Counted from the stretch's first letter, positions 35,795 through 44,671 are shown. The stretch is 64,000 nucleotides of DNA from CBDAPU01 sp965198875 (GCA_965198875.1 CBDAPU010000001.1:1984001-2048000), one strand, 5' to 3'. The notes: generated by a model not told the origin, from the sequence alone. Numbers and translations are program-made.

Positions 35795-35880
35795 TTTCAT
35801 CTCCTTGTTTGATCAAACCGGTAACTCATTTATCCTTACATAAACCCGATCCGTTATGATGAAATCAATAAACGCTGTTC

Positions 35881-36678
35881 ATGAAACCATTTTTTATCTT
35901 TTTTCTATTCATCGCTGTCCCGATCTCATCGCAGGCCCAGGAGAGGCTACGGCTGGCGACCACGACCAGCACCGATAATTCCGGCCTGCTCGCCGTATTA
36001 CACCCGCCGTTTGAGAAGGCCTTTAACGTAAAAGTCGACGTCATTGCCGTGGGCACGGGGAAAGCCCTGAAACTGGGCGAGAACGGTGATGTGGATGTGT
36101 TGATGGTCCATGCCCCGGCCGAAGAGGTGAAATTTATTGAGGAAGGCTATGGCGTGGCGAGGCTGGCGGTGATGCATAATGATTTTGTTTTATTAGGCCC
36201 GCCGAATAATCCCGCCAACGTGATGAAAACGGAGCCCGTGAGTAAGGCATTAACCGCTATCGCCAATAAAAAAGCCGCATTTATTTCCCGTGGTGATGAC
36301 TCCGGCACACACAAGAGAGAGAAATCCCTTTGGCGAGATGCGGGCATAAGGCCCAGAGGGGCATGGTATCTGTCTGTCGGGCAGGGGATGGGGGCGGCGA
36401 TCAAAATTGCCGATGATAAACAGGCCTATACCCTCTCTGATCGCGGCACCTATCTCGCCTATAAAGATAAAATTGAACTGCTTGTCCTCAATGAAGGCGG
36501 TGTGGATCTGTTTAACCCCTATCACATCATGATCGTCAACCCGGATAAACACCCCCATGTAAAAACCGAGCTTGCGGAGAAATATGTCGCATTTATCAGG
36601 GGCGAGAGGGGCCAGCGGATTATTCGAGACTACCAAAGATCTGGCGAGCCATTATTTATCCCGGACGTCATCCCGTAG
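35881..36678 (+). CDS. tupA: Tungstate ABC transporter substrate-binding protein TupA
   Basis: The 265-residue protein has a signal peptide (MKPFFIFFLFIAVPISSQA) followed by LRLATTTSTDNSGLL, the TTTSTDNSGL motif that lines the oxyanion site in TupA. VDVIAVGTGKALKLGENGDVDVLMVHAP, SRGDDSGTHKREK and VNPDKHPHV follow, all typical of TupA rather than molybdate ModA. It binds tungstate in the periplasm for TupBC. It diverges from paaA, and tupB begins 12 bases after its stop. Specificity for W over Mo is from family knowledge, not tested here. Confidence 0.9.
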   Translation: MKPFFIFFLFIAVPISSQAQERLRLATTTSTDNSGLLAVLHPPFEKAFNVKVDVIAVGTGKALKLGENGDVDVLMVHAPAEEVKFIEEGYGVARLAVMHNDFVLLGPPNNPANVMKTEPVSKALTAIANKKAAFISRGDDSGTHKREKSLWRDAGIRPRGAWYLSVGQGMGAAIKIADDKQAYTLSDRGTYLAYKDKIELLVLNEGGVDLFNPYHIMIVNPDKHPHVKTELAEKYVAFIRGERGQRIIRDYQRSGEPLFIPDVIP

Positions 36679-36690
36679 CGGAAAGCCACC

Positions 36691-37383
36691 ATGAATTATT
36701 TTACTGACGCCATCGTTGCGGCATTTGCGCTGATATTGAGTTTTGATCCGGAAATATATTTCATCGTCTGGACATCGTTATATATTTCATTGATTGCGGT
36801 ATTGCTCGCTGCCCTTATCGGTGTGCCATTGGGAATACTGACGGTGTTAAAACACTTTCCCGGCAAGCCACTGCTGCAACAGAGCCTCAACACGCTAATG
36901 GCATTGCCCACCGTCGTGGTGGGTTTGCTTCTATACGGTTTGCTAACCAGGCAGGGGCCGTTGGGTGATTTAGGTCTGTTGTATACCACCACCGCTATCA
37001 TTATTGGCCAGACGATATTGATCATCCCGGTGATCTGGAACCTGTCCATTGCTGCGGCCAACAGCGCCGATGTGCGTTTGTTGCCTACCAGCCAGGCATT
37101 AGGCGCATCCACCCTGCAACAGGCAAAGATGTACTGCTATGAGATCAGGTTCTCTCTGCTCGCAGCGCTGGTGGCGGGTTTTGGACGTGCCATAGGCGAG
37201 GTGGGCATTGCCATGATGATAGGCGGTAACATTGAGGGTTTCACCCGCACCATGACCACCGCCATCGCCCTTGAAACCAGCAAGGGGGAGTTCGAGTTCG
37301 CCCTGGCCTTAGGCGTCCTTTTACTGACAACCGCCTTTTTAACCAATGTTATCGTGCAGCGCTTCCAGAGAATACAGCCATGA
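36691..37383 (+). CDS. tupB: Tungstate ABC transporter permease TupB
   Basis: The 230-residue permease has about five to six hydrophobic helices and an EAA-type loop that contacts the ATPase (ASTLQQAKMYCYEIRFSLLAALVAGFGRAIGEVGIAMMIGGNI). MALPTVVVGLLLYGLLTRQGPLG is characteristic of TupB-like permeases. It is encoded between the binding protein and the ATPase and overlaps tupC by four bases. Confidence 0.92.
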   Translation: MNYFTDAIVAAFALILSFDPEIYFIVWTSLYISLIAVLLAALIGVPLGILTVLKHFPGKPLLQQSLNTLMALPTVVVGLLLYGLLTRQGPLGDLGLLYTTTAIIIGQTILIIPVIWNLSIAAANSADVRLLPTSQALGASTLQQAKMYCYEIRFSLLAALVAGFGRAIGEVGIAMMIGGNIEGFTRTMTTAIALETSKGEFEFALALGVLLLTTAFLTNVIVQRFQRIQP

Positions 37384-38375
37384 GCAACCAATACGCATTG
37401 AGCGGTCTGTCGTTTTCCTTATCAGGGCGAAAAATACTGGATATAGATGCGCTGCACATCAAGGAAAATCAGGTCACCGCAGTTGTCGGGCCCAATGGCG
37501 CCGGTAAAAGCACGTTGTTTGATATCCTCGCCTTCTTAAAAAAACAACACAGCGGCGAGCTCAGGTTTGGCGACAGGGATCCCTCTGATAACGACATCTC
37601 ATCATTGCGTAGGCAGGTCGGTTATGTTCAGCAAAAGCCCTATTTAATGAACATGTCCGTGCGGGATAATATCGGTCTTGGCCTTACATTCAGGGGGTTG
37701 CCACAAGATAATATCAACAAAGCGGTCAACCACATTGCCGAGGAGCTCAGGCTATCATCTCTTCTCGGGCGTGATGCAAAAAAGCTATCCGGTGGTGAGG
37801 CCCAGAAAGTCGCCCTGGCCAGGGCGCTGGTGTTGAAACCGGAGGTGATCATCATGGATGAGCCTTTCACTTACCTGGACGGGACAACCCGTGGCGAGAT
37901 GGAACAATGGATGGGCTCCCAAAGAGAGGAACGATCGCGAACGCTGATTTTCAGCACTCACGATAGACTGCGCGCCCAATCTCTGTCAGACAGGGTGATC
38001 AGTTTAATGAACGGGCAGGTCTGTCCGTTCCCGGCGGATAATCTGTATACGGGGCATATCGACAAAAGCACGCATACGTTCGATACGGGCAAGGCCAGAT
38101 TTCAAATCCCCTCAACGATTACCCGTGGCCATAGGCTGTTTATCGATCCCAAACACCTGGTGCTATCCAAAGAGAAGTTATCATCGAGCATGCGTAATAA
38201 TTTTCAGGGAAAAATTCTCTCCATGAGTGCGATAGATGGTGAAGTCCACATACATATCCATGCCGATGTGGCATTTCATGTGGTGATCACACCAGCAGCG
38301 CTTGAGGAGCTGGCGTTACAGCCAGGCAAGACGGTCTGGGTGAGTTGCAAGTCCAGTCAAATGACGGTTATGTGA
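37380..38375 (+). CDS. tupC: Tungstate ABC transporter ATPase TupC
   Basis: The 331-residue ATPase has Walker A GPNGAGKSTLFDIL, signature LSGGEAQKVALARAL and Walker B VIIMDEPFTYLD. A C-terminal extension of about 100 residues looks like a TOBE/regulatory domain (SMRNNFQGKILSMSAIDGEVHIHIHADV), as in oxyanion importers where bound anion inhibits transport. It overlaps tupB by four bases. The 243-base gap to the facing paaZ contains no gene I can support. Confidence 0.92.
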   Translation: MSNQYALSGLSFSLSGRKILDIDALHIKENQVTAVVGPNGAGKSTLFDILAFLKKQHSGELRFGDRDPSDNDISSLRRQVGYVQQKPYLMNMSVRDNIGLGLTFRGLPQDNINKAVNHIAEELRLSSLLGRDAKKLSGGEAQKVALARALVLKPEVIIMDEPFTYLDGTTRGEMEQWMGSQREERSRTLIFSTHDRLRAQSLSDRVISLMNGQVCPFPADNLYTGHIDKSTHTFDTGKARFQIPSTITRGHRLFIDPKHLVLSKEKLSSSMRNNFQGKILSMSAIDGEVHIHIHADVAFHVVITPAALEELALQPGKTVWVSCKSSQMTVM

Positions 38376-38618
38376 AATACCCGCTAAATTTTGTTTACTC
38401 TGCATGTCATGATGTTAGTGGCGATGATCTTAGGGCGCCCCGCACCAGGCTGCCGTTCATATTCCATCCCGATGGTTATTCTTTGCCGTTATTCTTTGCA
38501 AGGCCCCGGCAGGAAACAATACGCGAGTGTTATCGGGTTTATATGTTAATCGAGACTATTCCCTTTAATTTCATGGCAGGTGATTTGGAATGTGAGTCTT
38601 TTATTGATTTTGCCCCCT

Positions 38619-40658
38619 TCACTTAACCTCAACCAGGGTCATCACGTCATATAAAGCCACCGGCTCATCGGCCTGGTTCATGATCTCCACGGCCCATCTG
38701 ACAACACCGGTTTGCCGCTCCTCATCGGGGCGTTTGTCTTTTTTGATCTTCTGCTTCACCACCAGCCTGGCCTGGATGGTATCGCCAATTCCCACCGGCT
38801 CAATGAAGCGGAGATTTTCAAGGCCATAATTGGCCAACACCGGCCCGGGCGCCGGGTCCACAAAGAGACCGGCGGCAACGGAGATTAAAAAATAACCATG
38901 GGCAACCCGCCTGCCAAATAAAGAATCTGCGGCGGCCAACTCATCGAAATGGGCATAGAAATGATCGCCCGTCAGGCAACCGAAATTCACAATGTCCGCC
39001 TCGGTAACAGTGCGTCGATGAGTGGTGTAGGTCTCACCGATTTGTAACGCCTCGAAGTATTTACGAAATGGATGCACCGGATCAGTGATCGGCACAGCGC
39101 CCCGGTGATATTCGTTGGTCAGGCGCATGAGTGTGGTCGGTGAGCCCTGTATGGCCGTGCGTTGCATATAATGTTTAATCGCCCTCTCGCCCCCCAGCTC
39201 TTCACCGCCACCTGCTCTGCCCGGGCCACCGTGAACCAGTGTTGGCATGGGCGAGCCATGACCGGTGGATTCGCCCGCACAATGGCGATTTATCACCAGC
39301 ATGCGTCCGTGGTAGGCGGCCGTGCCCAGTATAAGGCGCCTGGCTTCATCATCATCGGCGGTGAAGATGGAGCCGGCCAAACTCCCCTTGCCTTTTTTTG
39401 CCAGCAGAATAGCCTCGTCAATGTGGTCGTATGGCATGAGCGTGCTCACCGGGCCGAACGCCTCTATGGAATGGGGCCCATCAGCATTCAGGGGTTTATC
39501 GCAGTACAGTAGGGTCGAGGGGAAAAATGCGCCTTTCTCTTTGTCCCCGCCCTGGATCTGAAAATCCCGATTCCCGCCATAGATAATTTCACACGAGTCC
39601 AGCAATGCGTTTACATTCTCCCACACACCCTGCATCTGCTCTCGCCCCACCAGGGGCCCCATTTTTACGCCTTCTAAAGACGGGTCGCCCAGGGTGACTT
39701 GATCCAGCTTTTTTTTAAGCGCCGCCGATACCGCCTCTACTTTTGCCGCTGGCACAATCACACGGCGGATGGCCGTGCATTTCTGCCCTGCCTTCACCGT
39801 CATTTCCCTTGCGACTTCCTGGATAAACAGATCAAACTCATCGGCGCCGGGTTCCACCGTCTCCCCCAGCAGGCACAGATTGAGGGAGTCGGCCTCCATA
39901 TTAAACGGTATGGAGTGGGCGATAATATGAGGATGGGATCTCAGCTTTTGACCGGTGGTGGCGGAGCCGGTGAAGGTCACCACATCCTGCTCCATGAGGT
40001 GTTCGAATAAATCACCGACACTGCCGCAAATCAACTGAAAGGCGCCTTCCGGCAGGATCTTGGCATCGATGATCTCCTTCGCCATTGTGGCGGTCACATA
40101 GGACGAGACCGTGGCCGGTTTGACAATCACCGGCATGCCGGCACACAAGCAGGGCGCCATCTTCTCCAACATGCCCCAACAGGGAAAATTAAAGGCATTG
40201 ATGTGAACGGCCACACCTTCTTTGGGCACCAGGATATGCCGGGCGATAAATGCCCCCTGTTTGGATAATGGCTCTGCCTGACCTTCCGTGAGGAAAGACT
40301 CATTGGGAAACTCACGTCTGACCAGGCTACTGTAACTAAACAACGTCCCGATACCGCCTTCGATATCTATCCAGCTATCTGAGCGCATCGCCCCCGTCCA
40401 GGTGGACACCCCATAAAACCGCTCTTTTCTTTCCATTAAGTGCATTGCCAGGGCTTTTAACGCCGAGGCACGCTCATGAAACGTCATGTTTCTGAGTGCA
40501 GGACCACCTGTTTCTCTGGCATGGTTCAATGCACGGGCAAAATCAATCCCCTCGCTGGATACCCGTCCTATTGCATCGCCATTGATCGCATTGACGAGCT
40601 CTATACCATCACTTTCGCCACCTACCCACTGACCGCTTACGTAACTTTGAATATTCAA
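38619..40658 (-). CDS. paaZ: PaaZ: bifunctional oxepin-CoA hydrolase / 3-oxo-5,6-dehydrosuberyl-CoA semialdehyde dehydrogenase
   Basis: The 679-residue fusion opens the oxepin-CoA ring and oxidises the resulting aldehyde. The N-terminal aldehyde dehydrogenase (about residues 1-520) has the cofactor region VTFTGSATTGQKL, FNMEADSLN with the general-base Glu, and the active-site Cys near residue 294 in KAGQKCTAIRRV. The C-terminal MaoC hot-dog hydratase (about 540-679) has GDHFYAHFDE and RVAHGYFLISVAAGL. Length matches E. coli PaaZ (681). It diverges from paaK across 176 bases that carry a candidate PaaX operator. Confidence 0.97.
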   Translation of the reverse strand: MNIQSYVSGQWVGGESDGIELVNAINGDAIGRVSSEGIDFARALNHARETGGPALRNMTFHERASALKALAMHLMERKERFYGVSTWTGAMRSDSWIDIEGGIGTLFSYSSLVRREFPNESFLTEGQAEPLSKQGAFIARHILVPKEGVAVHINAFNFPCWGMLEKMAPCLCAGMPVIVKPATVSSYVTATMAKEIIDAKILPEGAFQLICGSVGDLFEHLMEQDVVTFTGSATTGQKLRSHPHIIAHSIPFNMEADSLNLCLLGETVEPGADEFDLFIQEVAREMTVKAGQKCTAIRRVIVPAAKVEAVSAALKKKLDQVTLGDPSLEGVKMGPLVGREQMQGVWENVNALLDSCEIIYGGNRDFQIQGGDKEKGAFFPSTLLYCDKPLNADGPHSIEAFGPVSTLMPYDHIDEAILLAKKGKGSLAGSIFTADDDEARRLILGTAAYHGRMLVINRHCAGESTGHGSPMPTLVHGGPGRAGGGEELGGERAIKHYMQRTAIQGSPTTLMRLTNEYHRGAVPITDPVHPFRKYFEALQIGETYTTHRRTVTEADIVNFGCLTGDHFYAHFDELAAADSLFGRRVAHGYFLISVAAGLFVDPAPGPVLANYGLENLRFIEPVGIGDTIQARLVVKQKIKKDKRPDEERQTGVVRWAVEIMNQADEPVALYDVMTLVEVK

Positions 40659-40776
40659 AACCGAACCCCGCTTATGTGCGCTTTATGTTAATAAGACAGC
40701 CCCGATGTTGTTGCGCCCCCATCACCCTTCCCAAAGCCAATCCCAAAATATGGATTTGTTTTGAAAGCATAGAATA

Positions 40777-40814
40777 TGATACAAAAAATGATAAAAAATG
40801 GTATTTTTGTAGCA
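40777..40814 (+). promoter_or_regulatory. Candidate PaaX operator between paaZ and paaK
   Basis: TGATACAAAAA, 16 bases and TTTTTGTAGCA form an inverted repeat with one mismatch. Measured on the seven-base halves the spacing is 24, against 25 in the repeat before paaA. It lies about 20 bases before the paaK ATG. Confidence 0.6.
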
Positions 40815-40834
40815 CATTAAACCGCTAATTAAAG

Positions 40835-42142
40835 ATGCCAGCCATGAGCGAGCTAGGGAAGTTCGATGCATTAGAGCCTATCGAAACGGCCAGTCGGGAT
40901 GAATTACAGGATCTACAACTGATCCGTCTTAGGTGGAGCTTGCAACACGCTTACGACAACATCGGATGTTACCGGCAAAAGTTTGATCAGGCCGGTGTGC
41001 ATCCATCCGATCTCAAAGAGCTGGGTGATTTAGCCGGCTTTCCTTTCACAACCAAAGGGGATCTGCGGGATAACTACCCCTTTGGTATGTTTGCCGTGGC
41101 CATGGATGAGGTGGTGAGAATTCACGCATCCAGCGGCACCACCGGCAAACCCACTGTTGTCGGCTACACCAGGGGTGATATTGCCATCTGGAGTGAGGTC
41201 GTCGCCCGCTCTATCCGGGCGGCGGGCGGCACCCACAAAGACAAAGTGCATGTCGCCTACGGCTATGGGCTGTTTACCGGCGGTCTTGGCGCACATTATG
41301 GCGGTGAATACCTGGGCTGTACCGTCATCCCCATGTCCGGCGGTCAAACGGAAAAACAGGCGCAACTCATCCAGGACTTCGACCCCGATATCATCATGGT
41401 GACGCCTTCCTATATGCTGAGTATTGCCGATGAGCTGGAGCGGCAAGGGGTGGATTGTCAAAAGCTGAAATTACGTGTCGGCATATTCGGCGCAGAGCCC
41501 TGGACGGGGTCTATGCGCGAGAACCTGGAGCAACGAATGGCCATCGATGCGGTGGATATTTACGGGCTATCCGAAGTGATCGGCCCGGGCGTGGCGCAGG
41601 AATGTGTAGAAACCAAAGACGGGCCGACAATCTGGGAAGATCACTTCTACCCTGAGATCATTGATCCGAAAACAGGCGATGTCCTGCCGGATGGTGAACA
41701 GGGAGAACTGGTGTTCACCAGTTTAACGAAAGAAGCCCTGCCGGTCATTCGCTACCGGACACGGGATCTAACACGCTTGTTGCCGGGCACGGCGCGTACC
41801 ATGCGGCGCATGGACAAAATCACCGGCCGTAGTGATGACATGCTGATCATACGTGGCGTGAATGTGTTCCCTACACAAATTGAAGAGCAAATTCTAAAAA
41901 CAGAGGGTCTCGCACCACACTATCAAATCGAGATCAGCCGCGCCGGCAATATGGATGACATGCTGATACACGTTGAGTTATCACCCGGGGCGGATGATGC
42001 AGCGAAAGAACCCGCCGCCAGGGAATTGCAAAAACATATCAAAGAGATCATTGGTGTGTCCGCAGAAGTGAAGATACTGGATGAAGGTGCGGTTGCCCGA
42101 TCTGAGGGAAAGGCCAAACGGGTCATCGACAGGCGGCAGTGA
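40835..42142 (+). CDS. paaK: Phenylacetate-CoA ligase PaaK
   Basis: The 435-residue ANL enzyme activates phenylacetate to phenylacetyl-CoA, the entry step and the inducer source for PaaX. It has the phosphate loop ASSGTTGKPTVVGYTRGD, the family block YGYGLFTGGLGAHYGGEYLGCTVIPMSGGQTEKQ, DIYGLSEVIGPGV and the hinge RSDDMLIIRGVNVFPTQIEEQI. Length and motifs match PaaK closely. It starts about 20 bases after a candidate PaaX site and converges on the cytochrome c gene. Confidence 0.97.
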   Translation: MPAMSELGKFDALEPIETASRDELQDLQLIRLRWSLQHAYDNIGCYRQKFDQAGVHPSDLKELGDLAGFPFTTKGDLRDNYPFGMFAVAMDEVVRIHASSGTTGKPTVVGYTRGDIAIWSEVVARSIRAAGGTHKDKVHVAYGYGLFTGGLGAHYGGEYLGCTVIPMSGGQTEKQAQLIQDFDPDIIMVTPSYMLSIADELERQGVDCQKLKLRVGIFGAEPWTGSMRENLEQRMAIDAVDIYGLSEVIGPGVAQECVETKDGPTIWEDHFYPEIIDPKTGDVLPDGEQGELVFTSLTKEALPVIRYRTRDLTRLLPGTARTMRRMDKITGRSDDMLIIRGVNVFPTQIEEQILKTEGLAPHYQIEISRAGNMDDMLIHVELSPGADDAAKEPAARELQKHIKEIIGVSAEVKILDEGAVARSEGKAKRVIDRRQ

Positions 42143-42294
42143 CAGGTTGTTTGCGTATCCATTTTGCCATCCTGAACGAGGAACGACTCCCTGGATCAGA
42201 AGGTGGAAAACATACGGAAGCGCATATTCAGCCTGTCGGTGCAGGTTTTCAAGAAGCCAGCTTGCACGGCTTGAGGGTGGTAGCGGTGTTATGC

Positions 42295-42732
42295 TCACAA
42301 TCCATCTTCCGTGACGCCCAGCCTGGCCTTAATTTGGGCGATTAGTTTTTCCCGGCGTCTGTTCACATCGATCAGCGGCGCATCTCTGAGCAACCCTATC
42401 TCTTTCGCTGAATAGGGCGTGAACGGGTCCGGCAGTTCCTGCTTGCTAAAATGCAGTAACACCCAGTTCATGACATCGGCCAGCGCTTCATCACTCATGG
42501 GGGCGTGGGCGACGCCCGGCACCCGGATGATAAACTCCCTGCCGCCGGGCACATGTAAAAAATAGCCGACAAAACCAGTCATCCTGGGGACATTACCCCT
42601 GGAGCCTGAGCCATCCGGGAGATGGCATCCCTGGCAGTTCAGGATATAGTTTTGTCTCGCCCGGATCTCATCGGCCTGTGAGACTGAAGCGCACAGCAAA
42701 AACAAGGATAGAATAATACGTTCTCTCACCAT
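42295..42732 (-). CDS. Periplasmic monoheme cytochrome c, possible electron acceptor of the amine dehydrogenase
   Basis: The 145-residue protein has a signal peptide (MVRERIILSLFLLCASVSQA) and one heme motif, CQGCH near residue 34, in a short class-I-like cytochrome (YILNCQGCHLPDGSGSRGNVPRMTG). PGVAHAPMSDEALADVMNWVL near the C-terminus may include the axial Met. It lies 155 bases downstream of the TTQ light-chain gene on the same strand. Small cytochromes are often encoded with amine dehydrogenases and could carry their electrons. It is not a MauG: only one heme site and too short. Confidence 0.85.
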   Translation of the reverse strand: MVRERIILSLFLLCASVSQADEIRARQNYILNCQGCHLPDGSGSRGNVPRMTGFVGYFLHVPGGREFIIRVPGVAHAPMSDEALADVMNWVLLHFSKQELPDPFTPYSAKEIGLLRDAPLIDVNRRREKLIAQIKARLGVTEDGL

Positions 42733-42887
42733 GAACCTGTCTCAAAATCGCTCTTTTCCTCTCATGCAACGTTCTCGCTTCTCTCAAATGCGTATTTACT
42801 CTCTTGCAAACCCCGCTTTTCGAGGGGGCCGGCTCTTGCCTCAACGACAAAGGGCATGTTTTTAAGACAGCCCCATGAATAACTGAT

Positions 42888-43412
42888 CTATTTTATGGCG
42901 ACGCCCAGGATAATATTCACGGTGCAGTGATAGGCTTGGCTTTCAGTGCCGATACACCAGTTATAGTCATTTGAGGTATGGGGGCGGTATGTGGGCCTGT
43001 CGCCTTCATTGCGATTACAGAAGCAATTACCGCAGGATCCCTTGCCGCAGCAATCGTTGTAGGAGATGATGTAGTCCTTGCCATCGCCGGGATTCTTGCA
43101 GGTGCCGATCCAGGTGATGGCCGACATTTCCGTCCCGGGCGGGCAAGTGGTAACAGTCCCACCGCAGCAGGAGCATAAATAACCGTCAACAGCACAGTTG
43201 CGCCAATACTCACAGGTGGTTGGATCGCCCGGGTCCGCTGAAGGTGGCGCAGGTTGCTCGGCGGCATGAGCACGCGCCACCGGCAGTAAAGGGATCAGTG
43301 AACCGCCCGCCATCATCGTCCCCAAACCGCCGAGGAAACTCCTGCGTGAGGATGTTTTCGCTACAGCCCTTGAGACGTTCTCCGTTAATTTATCTAGCCA
43401 GTTCATCGTCAT
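42888..43412 (-). CDS. TTQ amine dehydrogenase light chain (MauA/AauA-like)
   Basis: The 174-residue protein carries the tryptophan-tryptophylquinone cofactor. A Tat signal (SSRRSFLGG) is followed by the Cys-rich domain. Trp101 and Trp152 are 51 residues apart, the same spacing as beta-Trp57 and beta-Trp108 of methylamine dehydrogenase, and Asp120 falls at catalytic Asp76. The context CEYWRNCAVDGYLC and the phenylacetate genes nearby favour an aromatic-amine enzyme over methylamine dehydrogenase. I count 14 Cys after the signal, two more than I recall for Paracoccus MauA (extra at 83 and 127). The heavy-chain gene is 20 bases upstream. No mauD/E/G-like maturation gene is next to it. Confidence 0.9.
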   Translation of the reverse strand: MTMNWLDKLTENVSRAVAKTSSRRSFLGGLGTMMAGGSLIPLLPVARAHAAEQPAPPSADPGDPTTCEYWRNCAVDGYLCSCCGGTVTTCPPGTEMSAITWIGTCKNPGDGKDYIISYNDCCGKGSCGNCFCNRNEGDRPTYRPHTSNDYNWCIGTESQAYHCTVNIILGVAIK

Positions 43413-43432
43413 CTTCTCCCGATCATGATCAT

Positions 43433-44587
43433 TTATTGTGATGCGTAAACCAGCAATGGCCAGGAATGATAGAAGTCCGAGATCGTATTGATGTGCCTGC
43501 CGGTTTTAGCATCATAGATATCCAGGCTCATTTCAATACTCGTTGCGACAATTTTCGGTGCATTGCCAGCGGTTATATCGAAAGCGATAGCCGGTAACGC
43601 AAGCGGTATACGTTTTACTCGCACTTGCCTTACCGTATCAAATACCCAGATCTCCGTGCCGGGATCATCATGGGAGCCTTCCTGACCATTTTCATGCATC
43701 AAGACATACAAGCGCCTGGTGCTGTCGCTCGCCGCCAACCAGGCGCCGCCCGGTCGCCAGTTTTTCTTTTTATCCTCAGGCGTTAATAAACTCCATTTAT
43801 CACCCAGCCTGGCTTCACTGTCTTGCAAGTTTATTTCCTGAACATGGCCGGTGAACGTGGGGAAATATCCTATGCCTTCTATAATGGCCGGTCGCTCAAA
43901 CATGGCGTCTTTTTCTATATCAGAAAAAGGTTTAATTTTAGAATGACTGATCACCTGGCCTTCAGCATCAAGCTGATAGGTAATGAATGAGGCGTCACTG
44001 CATATGGAACTAAAACCTCTTTTACCCGTCGGGTAAACCCCTGAGCAGGTAGGTAGCTGGATCTCATTCACCACCTTGCGGCTCTCCAGATCAATAACGG
44101 TAACGAATGTGGCCGGGGTGAAGTTGTAGAGCAATAAAAACCGCTCATTATCGATAAGCGAGATAACAAACTTGCTCACCAGCATTTCCGCCCGTTTTGG
44201 GCCGGTTAAGACGATTTCATCGACAGGCGCCAATGTTCTCTTGTCATAAATCGTCACCACGTCCGTGCGCTTGCCGCGAGTCCCTCGAGCATAATAATGC
44301 TCAAGCACATACATTTCCGGCTTTTTTAATGCCTGGGTAAAGGCAGCGATATAGGCGCCATCAAAACTCCCCTTATAGAACTCGGTAATCTTCTTGCCGT
44401 TAATATCCATGACGATGAACTTACCCATGCTCATGTGATCGAAGGCGACATCATGGACGATGACCCAGTCATCGGGGTATGGGAAAGGCAAGGTTGCCAC
44501 TTGACCCAATTCATCCCTGGGTAATTCAGAGAAAACGGGATATGTGAAACCAAGAAGAATGAATAATTTGAAAATGCGCTTGATCAT
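43433..44587 (-). CDS. TTQ amine dehydrogenase heavy chain (MauB/AauB-like)
   Basis: The 384-residue subunit has a signal peptide (MIKRIFKLFILLGFTYPVFS) and the seven-bladed beta-propeller sequence pattern of amine dehydrogenase heavy chains: DWVIVHDVAFDHMSMGKFIVMDINGKKI, then EHYYARGTRGKRTDVVTIYDKRTLAPVDEIVL, and a late LYVLMHENGQEGSHDDPGTEIWVFD. It packs against the TTQ light chain in the periplasm. I chose the ATG at 44587 because it gives a proper signal peptide; a start at 44671 would add 28 polar residues before it. A perfect 12-base inverted repeat lies 35 bases upstream. It is immediately followed by the light chain, with no intervening mauE/D pair. Confidence 0.88.
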   Translation of the reverse strand: MIKRIFKLFILLGFTYPVFSELPRDELGQVATLPFPYPDDWVIVHDVAFDHMSMGKFIVMDINGKKITEFYKGSFDGAYIAAFTQALKKPEMYVLEHYYARGTRGKRTDVVTIYDKRTLAPVDEIVLTGPKRAEMLVSKFVISLIDNERFLLLYNFTPATFVTVIDLESRKVVNEIQLPTCSGVYPTGKRGFSSICSDASFITYQLDAEGQVISHSKIKPFSDIEKDAMFERPAIIEGIGYFPTFTGHVQEINLQDSEARLGDKWSLLTPEDKKKNWRPGGAWLAASDSTRRLYVLMHENGQEGSHDDPGTEIWVFDTVRQVRVKRIPLALPAIAFDITAGNAPKIVATSIEMSLDIYDAKTGRHINTISDFYHSWPLLVYASQ

Positions 44588-44621
44588 ATTCGCAGTCCTG
44601 CATGCTGTTTTTATCGCTACT

Positions 44622-44665
44622 CTTATTTTAACCGCATCCAGGCCATAAGTCCTGGTTAAAATAAG
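44622..44665 (-). promoter_or_regulatory. Perfect 12-base inverted repeat before the amine dehydrogenase genes
   Basis: CTTATTTTAACC, 20 bases and GGTTAAAATAAG. The spacer contains CCAGG and CCTGG, so the structure can be read as one longer interrupted hairpin. Its position just upstream of the heavy-chain ATG suggests an operator or leader hairpin. It is unlike the paa repeats. Confidence 0.7.
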
Positions 44666-44671
44666 ATACAA

